The translations under genes and the position numbers were made by a program. From NCBI RefSeq assembly GCF_022761015.1, contig NZ_JAKWJQ010000001.1:1-64000 (forward strand): DNA of 64,000 nucleotides, in the 5' to 3' direction. This document shows positions 25,432 through 34,149 of the stretch, in pieces. Numbering within the stretch: the stretch's first letter is position 1; every line of letters starts with the position of its first letter. Source of the stretch: Humibacter sp. RRB41. Its GTDB lineage: Bacteria; Actinomycetota; Actinomycetes; Actinomycetales; Microbacteriaceae. The notes below the pieces were generated by a model. That model worked only from the letters and a program-made list of their open reading frames with translations, was not told where the DNA came from and ran no database searches.

Positions 25432-26856
25432 ATGGCTGGCGGTGCGGGTGACGACGAGTCGACACCGCTTCAGAGCAAGCGTCGTGCGACGTGGGCGGTC
25501 GGCAGCATCAGTCTCGGGACGCTGCTCAATCCGCTGAACTCGTCGATGATCGCCGTCGCGCTCTTCGACCTGCAGAAGACGTTCACGCTCGGCATCGCCG
25601 AGGCGACCTGGGTGATCACGGCGTTCTATCTGGCATCCGCCGCCGGCCAGCCGCTGATGGGGCGTCTCGGCGACCGATTCGGGCCGCGCCGGCTGTTCGT
25701 CTTCGGCATGGCCGTCGTGATCGTCGTGTGCGTGCTCACGCCGTTCGCACCCTCGTTCGCCTGGGTCTGCGTCGGCAGGGTCGGGCTCGCGATCGGGACG
25801 GCGACGGCGTTCCCGTCTGCCGTCGCGATGGTGCGACCGCTCAGCGCGCGCACCGGAACGTCGACTCCGCGGCTGCTGGGACGCATCCAGATCGCCAACA
25901 CGGCGGGCGCGGCGATCGGCCCTGTGATCGGCGGACTGCTCGTCAGCACCCTCGGCTGGCAGGCCATCTTCGCGGTCAATGTGCCGCTGGCGGCGATCGC
26001 GCTGATCGGCACCTGGATGCTCGCCCCCACGGATGCCGCACGCCGCCGGGAACGAATCCGCACCATGGTGCTGCAGTCCGACATCCCCGGCATCGTGCTG
26101 TTCGTCGGCACGCTCGTCGCACTCCTGGTGTTCCTGCTCGGACTGACGCCGACTCCGATCTGGTGGCTGCTGCCGGTCGCCGTTGCGGCGGCGGCGGGGT
26201 TCGTGTGGAGGGAGTTGACGGCATCCGTTCCGTTCATCGACCTGCGGCTGCTGGCCAAGAACCGGTCGCTGATGATGGTCTATCTCTGCTTCGCGGTGTT
26301 CAACCTCGTGTACTACACGGCGTTCTTCGGCCTGCCGCAGCTGCTGCAGGAGCACGGGCATTACGACGCCGGGATCACCGGGCTGCTGATGTTCCCGCTC
26401 GCCGCCGTGACCATCGGGCTCACCCCGCTCGGCGCGCGCTGGATCGAGACCCGGGGCCTGCGCTTCACCCTCATCGTCGGCGGCCTCGGGCTCATCGTGG
26501 GCACCGGGCTGCTCGCGATAGCGGCGGTAACGGTCAGTCCGATCGCGATCCTGCTGATCACGGCCGCGATGGGTGCGCCGTACTGCGTCGTGAGCATCGC
26601 GATGAGCCAGGCGCTCTACGCGTCCGCCGCGCCGAAGGATGCCGGCGTCGCGGCCGGAATCTTCCAGACCTCGCGTTATGTCGGGGCCATTCTCGCGACG
26701 ACGCTGCTCGGCATCGTCTTCGTCGGCGGCTCGGGACCGGATGCCGCACCCCAGTGGATCACGATCGTCGCGATCGCCACCGCGCTGGCCGTCGTGCACG
26801 CGGTGCTGCTGGGCGCGTGGCATCCGCGGGCGTACCAGGACGCTGAGCGAGCGTAG
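25432..26856 (+). CDS. MFS transporter, DHA2/EmrB-QacA type
   Basis: A 474-residue permease with about 14 helices. LLNPLNSSMIAVALFDLQ in helix 1, the ATWVITAFYLASAAGQPLMGRLGDRFG loop region (motif A), and GRVGLAIGTATAFPSA fit the DHA2 drug/proton antiporter subfamily. Substrate unknown; multidrug export is the usual role of the family. The start follows CGAGGA. It ends next to the convergent gene at 26857 with no gap. Confidence 0.88.
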   Translation: MAGGAGDDESTPLQSKRRATWAVGSISLGTLLNPLNSSMIAVALFDLQKTFTLGIAEATWVITAFYLASAAGQPLMGRLGDRFGPRRLFVFGMAVVIVVCVLTPFAPSFAWVCVGRVGLAIGTATAFPSAVAMVRPLSARTGTSTPRLLGRIQIANTAGAAIGPVIGGLLVSTLGWQAIFAVNVPLAAIALIGTWMLAPTDAARRRERIRTMVLQSDIPGIVLFVGTLVALLVFLLGLTPTPIWWLLPVAVAAAAGFVWRELTASVPFIDLRLLAKNRSLMMVYLCFAVFNLVYYTAFFGLPQLLQEHGHYDAGITGLLMFPLAAVTIGLTPLGARWIETRGLRFTLIVGGLGLIVGTGLLAIAAVTVSPIAILLITAAMGAPYCVVSIAMSQALYASAAPKDAGVAAGIFQTSRYVGAILATTLLGIVFVGGSGPDAAPQWITIVAIATALAVVHAVLLGAWHPRAYQDAERA

Positions 26857-27348
26857 CTACAGCCGACCGCGATTACGGCGGCGGATCGGACGCGGCGCAC
26901 GGCCGCTCATGAACGAGCGGCCGGGATCAACCACGAAGCCGCCTTGGCGCAGGGCCTGCCGGCCGACGAGCATCCTGAAGCCCATCTGGTCGCGGTTGGT
27001 CAACGTCGTCTCGGCCTGAACGGTGCGCTCGTTCAGCTCCAGCTCGAGCAGCACGACATAGCGGCGCTGCGTATGGCCACTGGAGCTGCGCACGATGCGC
27101 CGGTCGTACACCGGGCATTCGACCGTGACGGCGTCGCGGTTGGAGTCCTGCCACGGGCGCACCCTGAACCGCACCCTGGCACCGTCGTCGAGCTCCTCGA
27201 TGTCGAACGCGTGCAGTGCGGAACTGCGCGCGCCGGTGTCGAGCTTCGCCTTCACCCACGGCACTCCGATGCGCGGAAGAGTGACCCACTCACGCCACCC
27301 CAACACGGTGCTTGAATGGACTGTCCCCGCTAGCGCACCCCTGCCCAT
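26857..27348 (-). CDS. RimB-like retropepsin-fold peptidase (putative ATP-dependent zinc protease family)
   Basis: A 163-residue protein of the family often named putative ATP-dependent zinc protease (the RimB family of Pseudomonas rimABK). KLDTGARSSALHA is the conserved motif of this family and resembles the retropepsin DTG active site. MLVGRQAL and PGRSF near the end are also typical. It diverges from the rimK-like gene at 27375, the same pairing as in other genomes. It probably acts on the glutamate tails that RimK adds, or on RimK substrates, but that is inference from genomic pairing. The start at 27348 leaves 26 bp between the two genes. Confidence 0.8.
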   Translation of the reverse strand: MGRGALAGTVHSSTVLGWREWVTLPRIGVPWVKAKLDTGARSSALHAFDIEELDDGARVRFRVRPWQDSNRDAVTVECPVYDRRIVRSSSGHTQRRYVVLLELELNERTVQAETTLTNRDQMGFRMLVGRQALRQGGFVVDPGRSFMSGRAPRPIRRRNRGRL

Positions 27349-27374
27349 ACCCCCATCTTTCCAGGAGCCCCACG

Positions 27375-28559
27375 TTGAAGTTGGCCATCCTTTCGCGGGC
27401 CCCGCAGTCGTACTCCACTCAGCGCCTGCGTCAGGCCGCCCACGACCGCGGCCACCGCGTCAAGGTGCTCGACACCCTGCGGTTCTCGATCGACCTGTCG
27501 GGCGAGGAACCCGACCTGCAGTACCGCGGTCGCCTGCTGTCGGACTACGACGCGATCCTCCCGCGCATCGGCAACTCGATCACCTACTTCGGCACAGCCG
27601 TGGTGCGTCAGTTCGAGCAGATGGATGTCTACACACCCAACACCGCGAACGGCATCACGAATTCGCGTGACAAGCTGCGCGCCACCCAGATCCTCTCCAG
27701 GCACAACATCGGCATGCCGGCGACCGCCTTCGTGCACAGCCGCGCCGACGTGCGCACGGCGATCGAGTCCGTCGGCGGCGCTCCCGTCGTGATCAAGCTG
27801 CTCGAGGGCACGCAGGGCGTCGGGGTCATCCTGGCGCCCGCGGCGAAGATCGCCGAGGCGATCATCGAGACCCTGCACTCGACGAAGCAGAACGTGCTGG
27901 TGCAGGCGTTCATCTCGGAGAGCCGGGGACGGGACATCCGTGCGCTCGTCGTCGGCGACCGGGTCGTCGCGGCGATGCGTCGGGTGGCCAGCGGCGACGA
28001 GTTCCGCTCGAACGTGCACCGCGGTGGCTCCGTCGAGCGCGTGGAGCTGGCACCGGAGTACGAACAAGCGGCCGTGCGCTCCGCCCAGATCATGGGCCTG
28101 CGGGTGGCGGGCGTCGACATGCTGGAGGGCAACGACGGCCCACTCGTCATGGAGGTCAACTCCTCACCGGGCCTGCAGGGCATCGAGTCGGCGACCGGTC
28201 TGGATGTCGCGGGCGCGATCGTCGACCACATCGACAACCAGGTGGCATTCCCCGAGATCGACGTACGCCAACGGCTGAGCGTCTCGACCGGCTACGGCGT
28301 CGCCGAACTCGCCGTCGGCATCGGAGCCGATCTGGTCGGCAAGCGTCTTCGCGACTCGGGGCTCGACGACCGCGACATCACCGTGCTCACGCTGCATCGC
28401 GGAGCGGCTGTCATCCCGAATCCGAAGGGGAACACCGAGCTCGAGGCGGGCGACCGGCTGCTCTGCTTCGGCAAGCTCGAGGAGATGCGCTCGATGATCC
28501 CTGCCCGCCGCCACCGCCGCGCCAAGGTGCGCAAGCTGCCGAAGGATGCCCTGGCGTAG
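27375..28559 (+). CDS. rimK: RimK-type ATP-grasp ligase fused to an RCK_C (TrkA-C) domain
   Basis: A 394-residue protein. Residues 1-290 are an ATP-grasp RimK-like ligase: LKLAILSR start, GAPVVIKLLEGTQGVGVILA for the nucleotide loop, and MEVNSSPGLQGIE for the metal/ATP-binding end. RimK adds glutamates to ribosomal protein S6 in E. coli and is usually about 300 residues. Here about 95 residues follow, with AELAVGIGADLVGKRLRDSG, ITVLTLHRGAAVIPNPKGNT and LEAGDRLLCFGKLEEM, which fit a TrkA-C (RCK_C) small-ligand domain normally found in potassium channel regulators. That suggests control by an ion or nucleotide. The TTG start at 27375 follows AGGAG; an upstream GTG is less likely. Confidence 0.88.
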   Translation: MKLAILSRAPQSYSTQRLRQAAHDRGHRVKVLDTLRFSIDLSGEEPDLQYRGRLLSDYDAILPRIGNSITYFGTAVVRQFEQMDVYTPNTANGITNSRDKLRATQILSRHNIGMPATAFVHSRADVRTAIESVGGAPVVIKLLEGTQGVGVILAPAAKIAEAIIETLHSTKQNVLVQAFISESRGRDIRALVVGDRVVAAMRRVASGDEFRSNVHRGGSVERVELAPEYEQAAVRSAQIMGLRVAGVDMLEGNDGPLVMEVNSSPGLQGIESATGLDVAGAIVDHIDNQVAFPEIDVRQRLSVSTGYGVAELAVGIGADLVGKRLRDSGLDDRDITVLTLHRGAAVIPNPKGNTELEAGDRLLCFGKLEEMRSMIPARRHRRAKVRKLPKDALA

Positions 28560-28567
28560 ACCCGCAC

Positions 28568-29794
28568 TCACCGACGCCGTTCCATCCTGCCGAGAACCGG
28601 GTAGGCGACCAGCAACGTCACCGGAAGCAACGCGGTCAGCGCTGCAAGCCCCAGGAATCCGGCGGCCCACGTGTGCACCTGGATGACGTAGCCGACCAGC
28701 GGCGCGGAGGTCGCGATCCCGATCGCGCTGGCGGAGTTGATCCACGTCATCGCCTGCGTGTAGGCACCGCTCGCGGTCGTCCTCTGGAGCAATATCGAAC
28801 CGGGTATCAGCACCAGCGCGACGCACCCTCCGACGAGGCCGTAGCCGACGATCATGACGGGCAGGTTCGGCGCCAACGCCAGAAGTGCGCATCCGACCGC
28901 GAGGATGCCGCCTGCCGCGATCATCGTCTTCACCGGTCGGCCTCGCTCGAGAGCGCCGTACGCCAGGCCGACGGAGAGACTGACGACTCCGCCGGCCGCC
29001 GAGATCACCCCGGCAAGAGCACCTGCCCCGTGTGCGATGGCGAAGGCTGTGATGGCGACTCCGATGCCGCCGAAGAACAGCCCCATCGCCAGATTCGCGG
29101 CGAAGAGCGCGAGGAACCGTACATTGACGAGCCGGCTGTCGACGAGGATGCCCCGAGACGACCGGTCGCACACCGGCTCCGTCGGGCGAGCGGTGAGCAT
29201 CCCGGTCATTCCCGCCGAGATCAGCAGGACGGACACGAGCAGGCCGCACCACGTCGCGACCGTCGCACTCAGCACCGTCACCACGACCGGACCGACCAGG
29301 AAGGCGGCGTCGTTGAGCGAGCCCTCGAGCGAGAGCGCAGCGGCGAGGAGGGGCGGAGAGCCGACGGTCTTGCGCCAACGTGCGGCCGACAACGCCCCCA
29401 CCGGAGGAGCGGTCGCTCCGGCGACGGCGGCAAGTCCGATCATGACCACGCCCGACGACGACCACGAGCGCGCGAGCACGAGCCCGATCCCCGCCGCTGC
29501 GAACACCGTTGCCGTCACGAACACGACCCTTCGCTGACCGTGCCGATCGATGACACGGGCGACCTGTGGCCCGACGATCGCGTCGGCGAGGGCGAACGCC
29601 CCGGAGGCTGCGCCGCCCAGGGCGAACGATCCGGAAGATCCCTGGACCGCCCACAGCACGGCCAGACCGCTCATTGCGACGCCGAGTCGGGCGATCGCCC
29701 CTGGCGCGAAGAATCTCGCGGTTCCGGGTATCGCGAAGACCCGGCCGTATCGATCCGCGAATCGCGAAAGAAAAGAAACCCGACCTGTGCGCAC
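28568..29794 (-). CDS. MFS transporter (drug-exporter-like)
   Basis: About 408 residues with twelve hydrophobic helices. The N-terminal RYGRVFAIPGTARFFAPGAIARLG leads into helix 1, and GPQVARVIDRHGQRRV is the motif-A-like loop between helices 2 and 3. The family is common in actinobacteria and poorly characterised. I chose the GTG at 29794 because of a GGAG site about 7 bp upstream; the frame is open to 29860, including an ATG at 29815, so the N-terminus is uncertain. It converges with rimK (8 bp apart). Confidence 0.75.
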   Translation of the reverse strand: MRTGRVSFLSRFADRYGRVFAIPGTARFFAPGAIARLGVAMSGLAVLWAVQGSSGSFALGGAASGAFALADAIVGPQVARVIDRHGQRRVVFVTATVFAAAGIGLVLARSWSSSGVVMIGLAAVAGATAPPVGALSAARWRKTVGSPPLLAAALSLEGSLNDAAFLVGPVVVTVLSATVATWCGLLVSVLLISAGMTGMLTARPTEPVCDRSSRGILVDSRLVNVRFLALFAANLAMGLFFGGIGVAITAFAIAHGAGALAGVISAAGGVVSLSVGLAYGALERGRPVKTMIAAGGILAVGCALLALAPNLPVMIVGYGLVGGCVALVLIPGSILLQRTTASGAYTQAMTWINSASAIGIATSAPLVGYVIQVHTWAAGFLGLAALTALLPVTLLVAYPVLGRMERRR

Positions 29795-29939
29795 AGCAGA
29801 ACTCCAGCGGCTCATCACCGCGAGCTGCCAGACAGGTCGGACTGGGACTTCAACTCGCACGCGCCGTGAGGCGCGAGCACGAGGCTACGTCATGCGCCGT
29901 GCGGCATGCAACACCCCTCGCCACACCCGGTGGCGATGC

Positions 29940-30749
29940 TCACGCCGGCGGTGCGCCGCGATCCGCGAGCGAGAGATTGATCCTGTCGCCGGCCTCGATG
30001 TTCGGTGCTTGCGGGCCGAACGGATTCAGGTAGTACAGCTCGTCTTGAGTGATGCCGAACCGTGCGACGATCGCGGTGACCGTGTCATCCGATGCGATCG
30101 TGTAGACATCCGGATGCCCGTGCTTCACCGTGACCGCGCCCCTCGCGTGCGGCTCGGATCCGTGGTCGATGACGTCGAGGTGCGTCAGCGCCCCGGGGAT
30201 GGTCCAGTGCAACACGCCGATCGCGACCACCGAATCCACGCAGCCGTGCGCATCGGATGAGTTCCCGGTATGCGCCAACACGGCGCTCTCAAGGTAGGTC
30301 GGGTCGGGATCGAAGGGGCTCCCCGGGATCCCGTCTGGAATCGTCCACGACATGGTCGACGGCGTTACCGACCCGTTCGACACGTTCCACATGTCGGCGG
30401 GACACGTGGCATCCGGCCCGTATGGACTCAACGAGAAGTCGATCTCCCCTGCAACGTCCGTGTGCAGATCCGACAGAGCGAACACTGTGCGGCCCGGTTG
30501 CCGGCTGACGGTGAACGTCGCTGACGTCGTTCCGTCCGGCGACGTCAGCGCAGCAGTGGCGATGGTGCCGTCCTGCGGCCGCACATCCTTGATGACTCCC
30601 GACGGTGCAGGTTGTGCAGCGGCGTGGACCGCAGACGGCGTAGCTTCGTGCGCCGGATGTTCCGCGGTGCACGCGGCCAGAAGCGAGATGCACGAGGCTG
30701 CGGCGACCAACACGACCGCCAGTTCGGCCCGCCGACGCGATCGCTTCAC
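29940..30749 (-). CDS. LysM-domain lipoprotein, function unknown
   Basis: A 269-residue lipoprotein with a basic N-terminus and lipobox SLLAAC (Cys27). The central part (about residues 50-210) is beta-rich with two cysteines and no recognisable family. The end, DVYTIASDDTVTAIVARFGI followed by LNP...IEAGDRINL, is a short LysM-like peptidoglycan-binding module. A GTG start at 30749, with GAAGGGG upstream, gives a proper signal peptide; a longer frame upstream does not. Its role may be a cell-wall-bound surface protein. Confidence 0.7.
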   Translation of the reverse strand: MKRSRRRAELAVVLVAAASCISLLAACTAEHPAHEATPSAVHAAAQPAPSGVIKDVRPQDGTIATAALTSPDGTTSATFTVSRQPGRTVFALSDLHTDVAGEIDFSLSPYGPDATCPADMWNVSNGSVTPSTMSWTIPDGIPGSPFDPDPTYLESAVLAHTGNSSDAHGCVDSVVAIGVLHWTIPGALTHLDVIDHGSEPHARGAVTVKHGHPDVYTIASDDTVTAIVARFGITQDELYYLNPFGPQAPNIEAGDRINLSLADRGAPPA

Positions 30750-30762
30750 TCGATGTGCCCCT

Positions 30763-31302
30763 TCACCGGACGGCATAGAGCGGGAGCAGCTTGGCCTGCT
30801 CCACGAGCCAGGGGCTGAACGCCCATGGGGTGCTCTGCAGGGATGCCCCGAGCTCGGCGGGCGCGACCGCCGCGAACTCCGCAACCTCGTCGGGATTCGC
30901 CGCTGGGGCGCCGACCGCCCGTGCTACGTAGACGGGGCAGATCTCGTACTCGACGGTGCCGTTCGCGTCGGCCGCCTTGTACCTGAAGTCAGGGAGTGCG
31001 AGCTCGAGACCGGCCAGCTCGAGGCCGAGCTCGTCGCGGGCGTGCCGGCGGACGGCATCCTCGACCGACTCCCCTGGCGCGGGATGCCCGCAGAACGTGT
31101 TCGTCCACACACCGGCGAACGTGCGCTTCGACAGGGCTCGTCGCGTGACGAGCACGCGGCCGTCGTCGAGCAGTACGTGGCACGAGAATCCGAGATGCAG
31201 CGGGGTTTCCGCGCAGTGCACGGATGCTTTCGGCGCGGTCCCGATCGGCTGGCCAGCGTCATTCAGAAGCACGACGAGGCTCGAGTCGACGGTGACCGTC
31301 AC
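30763..31302 (-). CDS. idi: Isopentenyl-diphosphate delta-isomerase (type 1)
   Basis: A 179-residue Nudix-type enzyme that interconverts IPP and DMAPP, the C5 units of isoprenoids. FSCHVLLDDGRVLVTRRAL, WTNTFCGHPAPGESVEDAVRRHARDELG (the TNTCCSHP-like and Nudix motifs) and the YEICPVYVA stretch are all present. The active-site cysteine is in the TFCGHP motif. The GTG at 31302 overlaps the hemD stop (GTGA), so idi is the last gene of the haem operon. Length is usual for type 1 enzymes. Confidence 0.93.
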   Translation of the reverse strand: MTVTVDSSLVVLLNDAGQPIGTAPKASVHCAETPLHLGFSCHVLLDDGRVLVTRRALSKRTFAGVWTNTFCGHPAPGESVEDAVRRHARDELGLELAGLELALPDFRYKAADANGTVEYEICPVYVARAVGAPAANPDEVAEFAAVAPAELGASLQSTPWAFSPWLVEQAKLLPLYAVR

Positions 31303-32096
31303 GACGCAGCTCGTCTGGCCGCGTACCCGGCGACGGTGTCGACCAGAGATTCGGCCGTGCGGTCCACCGCGATGGCGTCGACGCGCAGGCCGGCGGCACG
31401 GGCATCCCGAGCCGTGCGCGGTCCGATCGCGGCGACCAGCGTCGACGACGGCACGGGGCCGAGCTGCTGCTGCACCTGCTCCGCCACGCTGCCCGAGGTG
31501 ACCAGAATGGCGTTGATGCGGCCGGATGCCACGTCGCCGATCACGTTCGCGGCGATCGGAACGCCGACGGTGCGGTACGCGACGACCGACTGCACGTCGT
31601 GCCCGAGTCGCGCGAGACCCTCGGTGAGAGTCGGCTTCGCGATCTCGCTGCGCAGGGTGAGCACCTTGAGCGGAACGACCCCGCGAGTGGCCTCGCGCCA
31701 CTCGTCGAGCAGCCCGTGAGCCGAGTTGTCGTCGGCCGGCACCAGATCGGCGCGGTAGCCGGCGGCGAGCAGCGCCGCGGCGGTCGTCTCGCCGACGGCC
31801 GCGATGCGGGTGTGCGACGGGATGCGCGTCTGGTGCGCCGACAGCACATCGACGGTGGTCGCGCTCGTGATGGTGAGCCAGTCGAAGTAGCCGGTGGCGA
31901 GGGCCGTCAGCGCCTGCTCGAGGGCATTCTCATCAGCGGTCGGAGCAAAGTTGATCATCGGCGCCACGACGGGGATGCCGCCGTGCCCACGGATGTCAGC
32001 GGCCACCGAGTCCCCCCACGGACCTCCGCGCGGCACGAGGACACGCCAGCCGGCGAGAGGTTTCGGACCCTGGGTCGGAATCGGACCGGTCGTCAT
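31299..32096 (-). CDS. hemD: Uroporphyrinogen-III synthase
   Basis: A 265-residue enzyme that closes hydroxymethylbilane to uroporphyrinogen III. This family is poorly conserved; the supports are WRVLVPRGGPWGDSVAADI at the start, WLTITSATTVDVL, AAVGETTAAAL, ILVTSGSVAEQV and IGPRTARDARAAGLRVD. The ATG overlaps the hemC stop by 4 bp. Position between hemC and idi in one operon supports the call. Confidence 0.9.
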   Translation of the reverse strand: MTTGPIPTQGPKPLAGWRVLVPRGGPWGDSVAADIRGHGGIPVVAPMINFAPTADENALEQALTALATGYFDWLTITSATTVDVLSAHQTRIPSHTRIAAVGETTAAALLAAGYRADLVPADDNSAHGLLDEWREATRGVVPLKVLTLRSEIAKPTLTEGLARLGHDVQSVVAYRTVGVPIAANVIGDVASGRINAILVTSGSVAEQVQQQLGPVPSSTLVAAIGPRTARDARAAGLRVDAIAVDRTAESLVDTVAGYAARRAAS

Positions 32097-33073
32097 CGGG
32101 TCGCACCCTTCAGCGGCGCCAGCCGCGCGGCGCCGCCGTCGAGGAGTTCGTCGACGACGCGCCGCGCTACGTCCTCCGCGGCCTCGAGCAGTGCGGATTG
32201 CCCACTGCCCTCGAGGCTCGCAGCGTGCGACGAGGTCAGCTTCTCGGTGCCGTCGAGGCTGTACACGGTCGCGGTCACGAAGAGGAGCCCGTCTTCGATG
32301 AGAGCTGTGACGCCGAGCGGGGCGGCGCATCCCGCCTCGAGCCCGGCGAGCACACCGCGCTCGGCGGCCACGCTCGCTCGGCTCGTCACGTGATTGACTG
32401 CGGCGAGCGCCTTGGCGATCGCGCGGCCCTCCGGAGATGCGGCGGTCTGTCTGCGAGTCTCGAGCGCGAGCGCACCCTGGCCGGGGGCGGTGGGCCATTG
32501 AGCGAGCTCGAGGTGTTGGGATGCGGCATCCGCATGGCCGAGCCGTCCGATGCCGGCAGCGGCGAGCAGGATCGCATCGAGCCGCCTGTCCTCTTCGACC
32601 TCGCCGAACACCCTGTTCAACCTGGTGTCGATGTTGCCGCGCATGTCGACGACCTCGAGATCCGCTCGTGCCGACAACAACTGTGCGACTCGTCGCGGCG
32701 AACCGGTACCGACGCGAGCCCCGGCGGGGAGCGTCTCGAGAGTGAGGTGATCGCGTGCGCACACCACGTCGCGGGCATCCGCGCGCTTCGGCACTGCGGC
32801 GAGCAGGATGTCGGGGTGCGGCGCGGTCGGAAGATCCTTCAGCGAGTGCACCGCGACGTCGATCTCCTCGTTCAGGAGCGCGTCGCGCAGCGCACCGGTG
32901 AAGACGCCGGTGCCGCCCAGTTGGGCGAGCGATTCGGTGGTCGTGTCACCGTGGGTGGTGATCGTGACGAGCTCGATCTCGAGACCGGATGCCTTCGCCA
33001 GCGAGTCGGCGACCTGACGCGTCTGCGCCAGCGCCAGCGCGCTGCCGCGTGTGCCGACCCGCAGAGCGGTCAT
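32093..33073 (-). CDS. hemC: Hydroxymethylbilane synthase (porphobilinogen deaminase)
   Basis: A 326-residue enzyme that polymerises four porphobilinogens. It shows VGTRGSALALAQTRQVADSL, VAVHSLKDLPTAPHPD, VGTGSPRRVAQL and LAQWPTAPGQGALALE. The dipyrromethane cofactor cysteine is visible in LEAGCAAPLGV. The ATG at 33073 overlaps the hemH stop (ATGA); the open frame continues upstream without relevance. Confidence 0.96.
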   Translation of the reverse strand: MTALRVGTRGSALALAQTRQVADSLAKASGLEIELVTITTHGDTTTESLAQLGGTGVFTGALRDALLNEEIDVAVHSLKDLPTAPHPDILLAAVPKRADARDVVCARDHLTLETLPAGARVGTGSPRRVAQLLSARADLEVVDMRGNIDTRLNRVFGEVEEDRRLDAILLAAAGIGRLGHADAASQHLELAQWPTAPGQGALALETRRQTAASPEGRAIAKALAAVNHVTSRASVAAERGVLAGLEAGCAAPLGVTALIEDGLLFVTATVYSLDGTEKLTSSHAASLEGSGQSALLEAAEDVARRVVDELLDGGAARLAPLKGATR

Positions 33074-34149
33074 CGCGCTTCGACCTTGTCGGTCCGTGCG
33101 CCGACCGGCTCGTGGTCGGGCCATGGCCCGAGGTCGGTCACATGGGCGCGCCGCTCGGGCGCGATGTCGTTCAGGCGCTCCTCGATCAGGTCGACCAGGC
33201 CCGCGACGAATGCCGGATGGGTGCCAGGCGTCGGCACGCGTACGGCGCGCAACTCGTTGTCGGCAGCGGTGCTGAGCGCCTCGTTGTCGAGGTCCCACAC
33301 CACCTCCATGTGGTCGCTGACGAAACCGAACGGCACGATGATGACCGCGCGGGTGTCACCCGCAGCGGCGAGGTCGGCGATCGCGTCATTGATGTCCGGC
33401 TCGAGCCACGGCGTGCGCGGGTCGCCGGAGCGCGACTGATAGACCAGCGACCACGGGATGCCCGCTGCCGCCGCCTCCGAGACGGCGTGCGCCACGGCGC
33501 AGTGCTGCGCGACGTAGGCGCCGCCGGTGCCGAACTGCGGTCCGGATGCCGCCGCGGCCGCGGTCGGAATGGAGTGGGTCACGAACAGCACGTGGATGTC
33601 GTCGCGAGCCACGGCATCCGCTGCGCCGGCGCTCGAGTCGGAGGTCAGCTCCGCGACCGCCGCATCGACGCCCTCGACGAGCGGGGTCACGAAGCCGGGG
33701 TGGTCGAAATACTCGCGGATGCGGTCGATCGTCACGACGTCGGCCAGGTCGGTCTCGGCGAGCGCCTTCTCGAAGTCCTCGCGGTACTGTCCGACGCCGG
33801 AGTACGACGTGTAGGCACTGGTCACCAGCGCGAGCAGGCGGTCGTGGCCGGCGCGGTGAGCGTCGCGAACGGCATCCGCGAAGTACGGGTCCCAGTTGCG
33901 GTTGCCCCAGTGGATGGGCAGATCGATGCCGCGTCGGGCGAGCTCCGCCTCGAGTGCGGCCCTCAGCTGCCGGTTCTGCTCGTTGATCGGGCTGACGCCA
34001 CCGTGCACGCGGTAGTGGTGGGCGACCTCTTCGAGCCGCTCGTCGGGCACACCCCGGCCGCGCGTCACGTTGCGCAGAAACGGGATGACGTCGTCCTGGC
34101 CCTCTGGCCCGCCGAAGCTGGAGAGCAGGATCGCGTCGTATTTCGTCAT
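33070..34149 (-). CDS. hemH: Ferrochelatase (coproporphyrin III type, CpfC)
   Basis: A 359-residue enzyme that inserts ferrous iron. In HemQ-containing bacteria the substrate is coproporphyrin III. Visible motifs are LLSSFGGPEGQDDVIPFLRN, VHGGVSPINEQN, TSAYTSYSGVGQYREDFEKA and FVTHSIPTA (with the catalytic His); PIHWGNRNWDPYFADA and QSRSGDPRTPWLEPD follow. Only one cysteine is present, so the 2Fe-2S cluster of mycobacterial enzymes is absent. The gene overlaps hemQ and hemC by 4 bp each. Confidence 0.94.
   Translation of the reverse strand: MTKYDAILLSSFGGPEGQDDVIPFLRNVTRGRGVPDERLEEVAHHYRVHGGVSPINEQNRQLRAALEAELARRGIDLPIHWGNRNWDPYFADAVRDAHRAGHDRLLALVTSAYTSYSGVGQYREDFEKALAETDLADVVTIDRIREYFDHPGFVTPLVEGVDAAVAELTSDSSAGAADAVARDDIHVLFVTHSIPTAAAAASGPQFGTGGAYVAQHCAVAHAVSEAAAAGIPWSLVYQSRSGDPRTPWLEPDINDAIADLAAAGDTRAVIIVPFGFVSDHMEVVWDLDNEALSTAADNELRAVRVPTPGTHPAFVAGLVDLIEERLNDIAPERRAHVTDLGPWPDHEPVGARTDKVEAR

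Noticed and set aside
31261-31276. Third copy of the sugar-operon element (TTCAGAAG)
   Set aside because: Only eight bases match, and it lies inside the idi gene without the second half-site.
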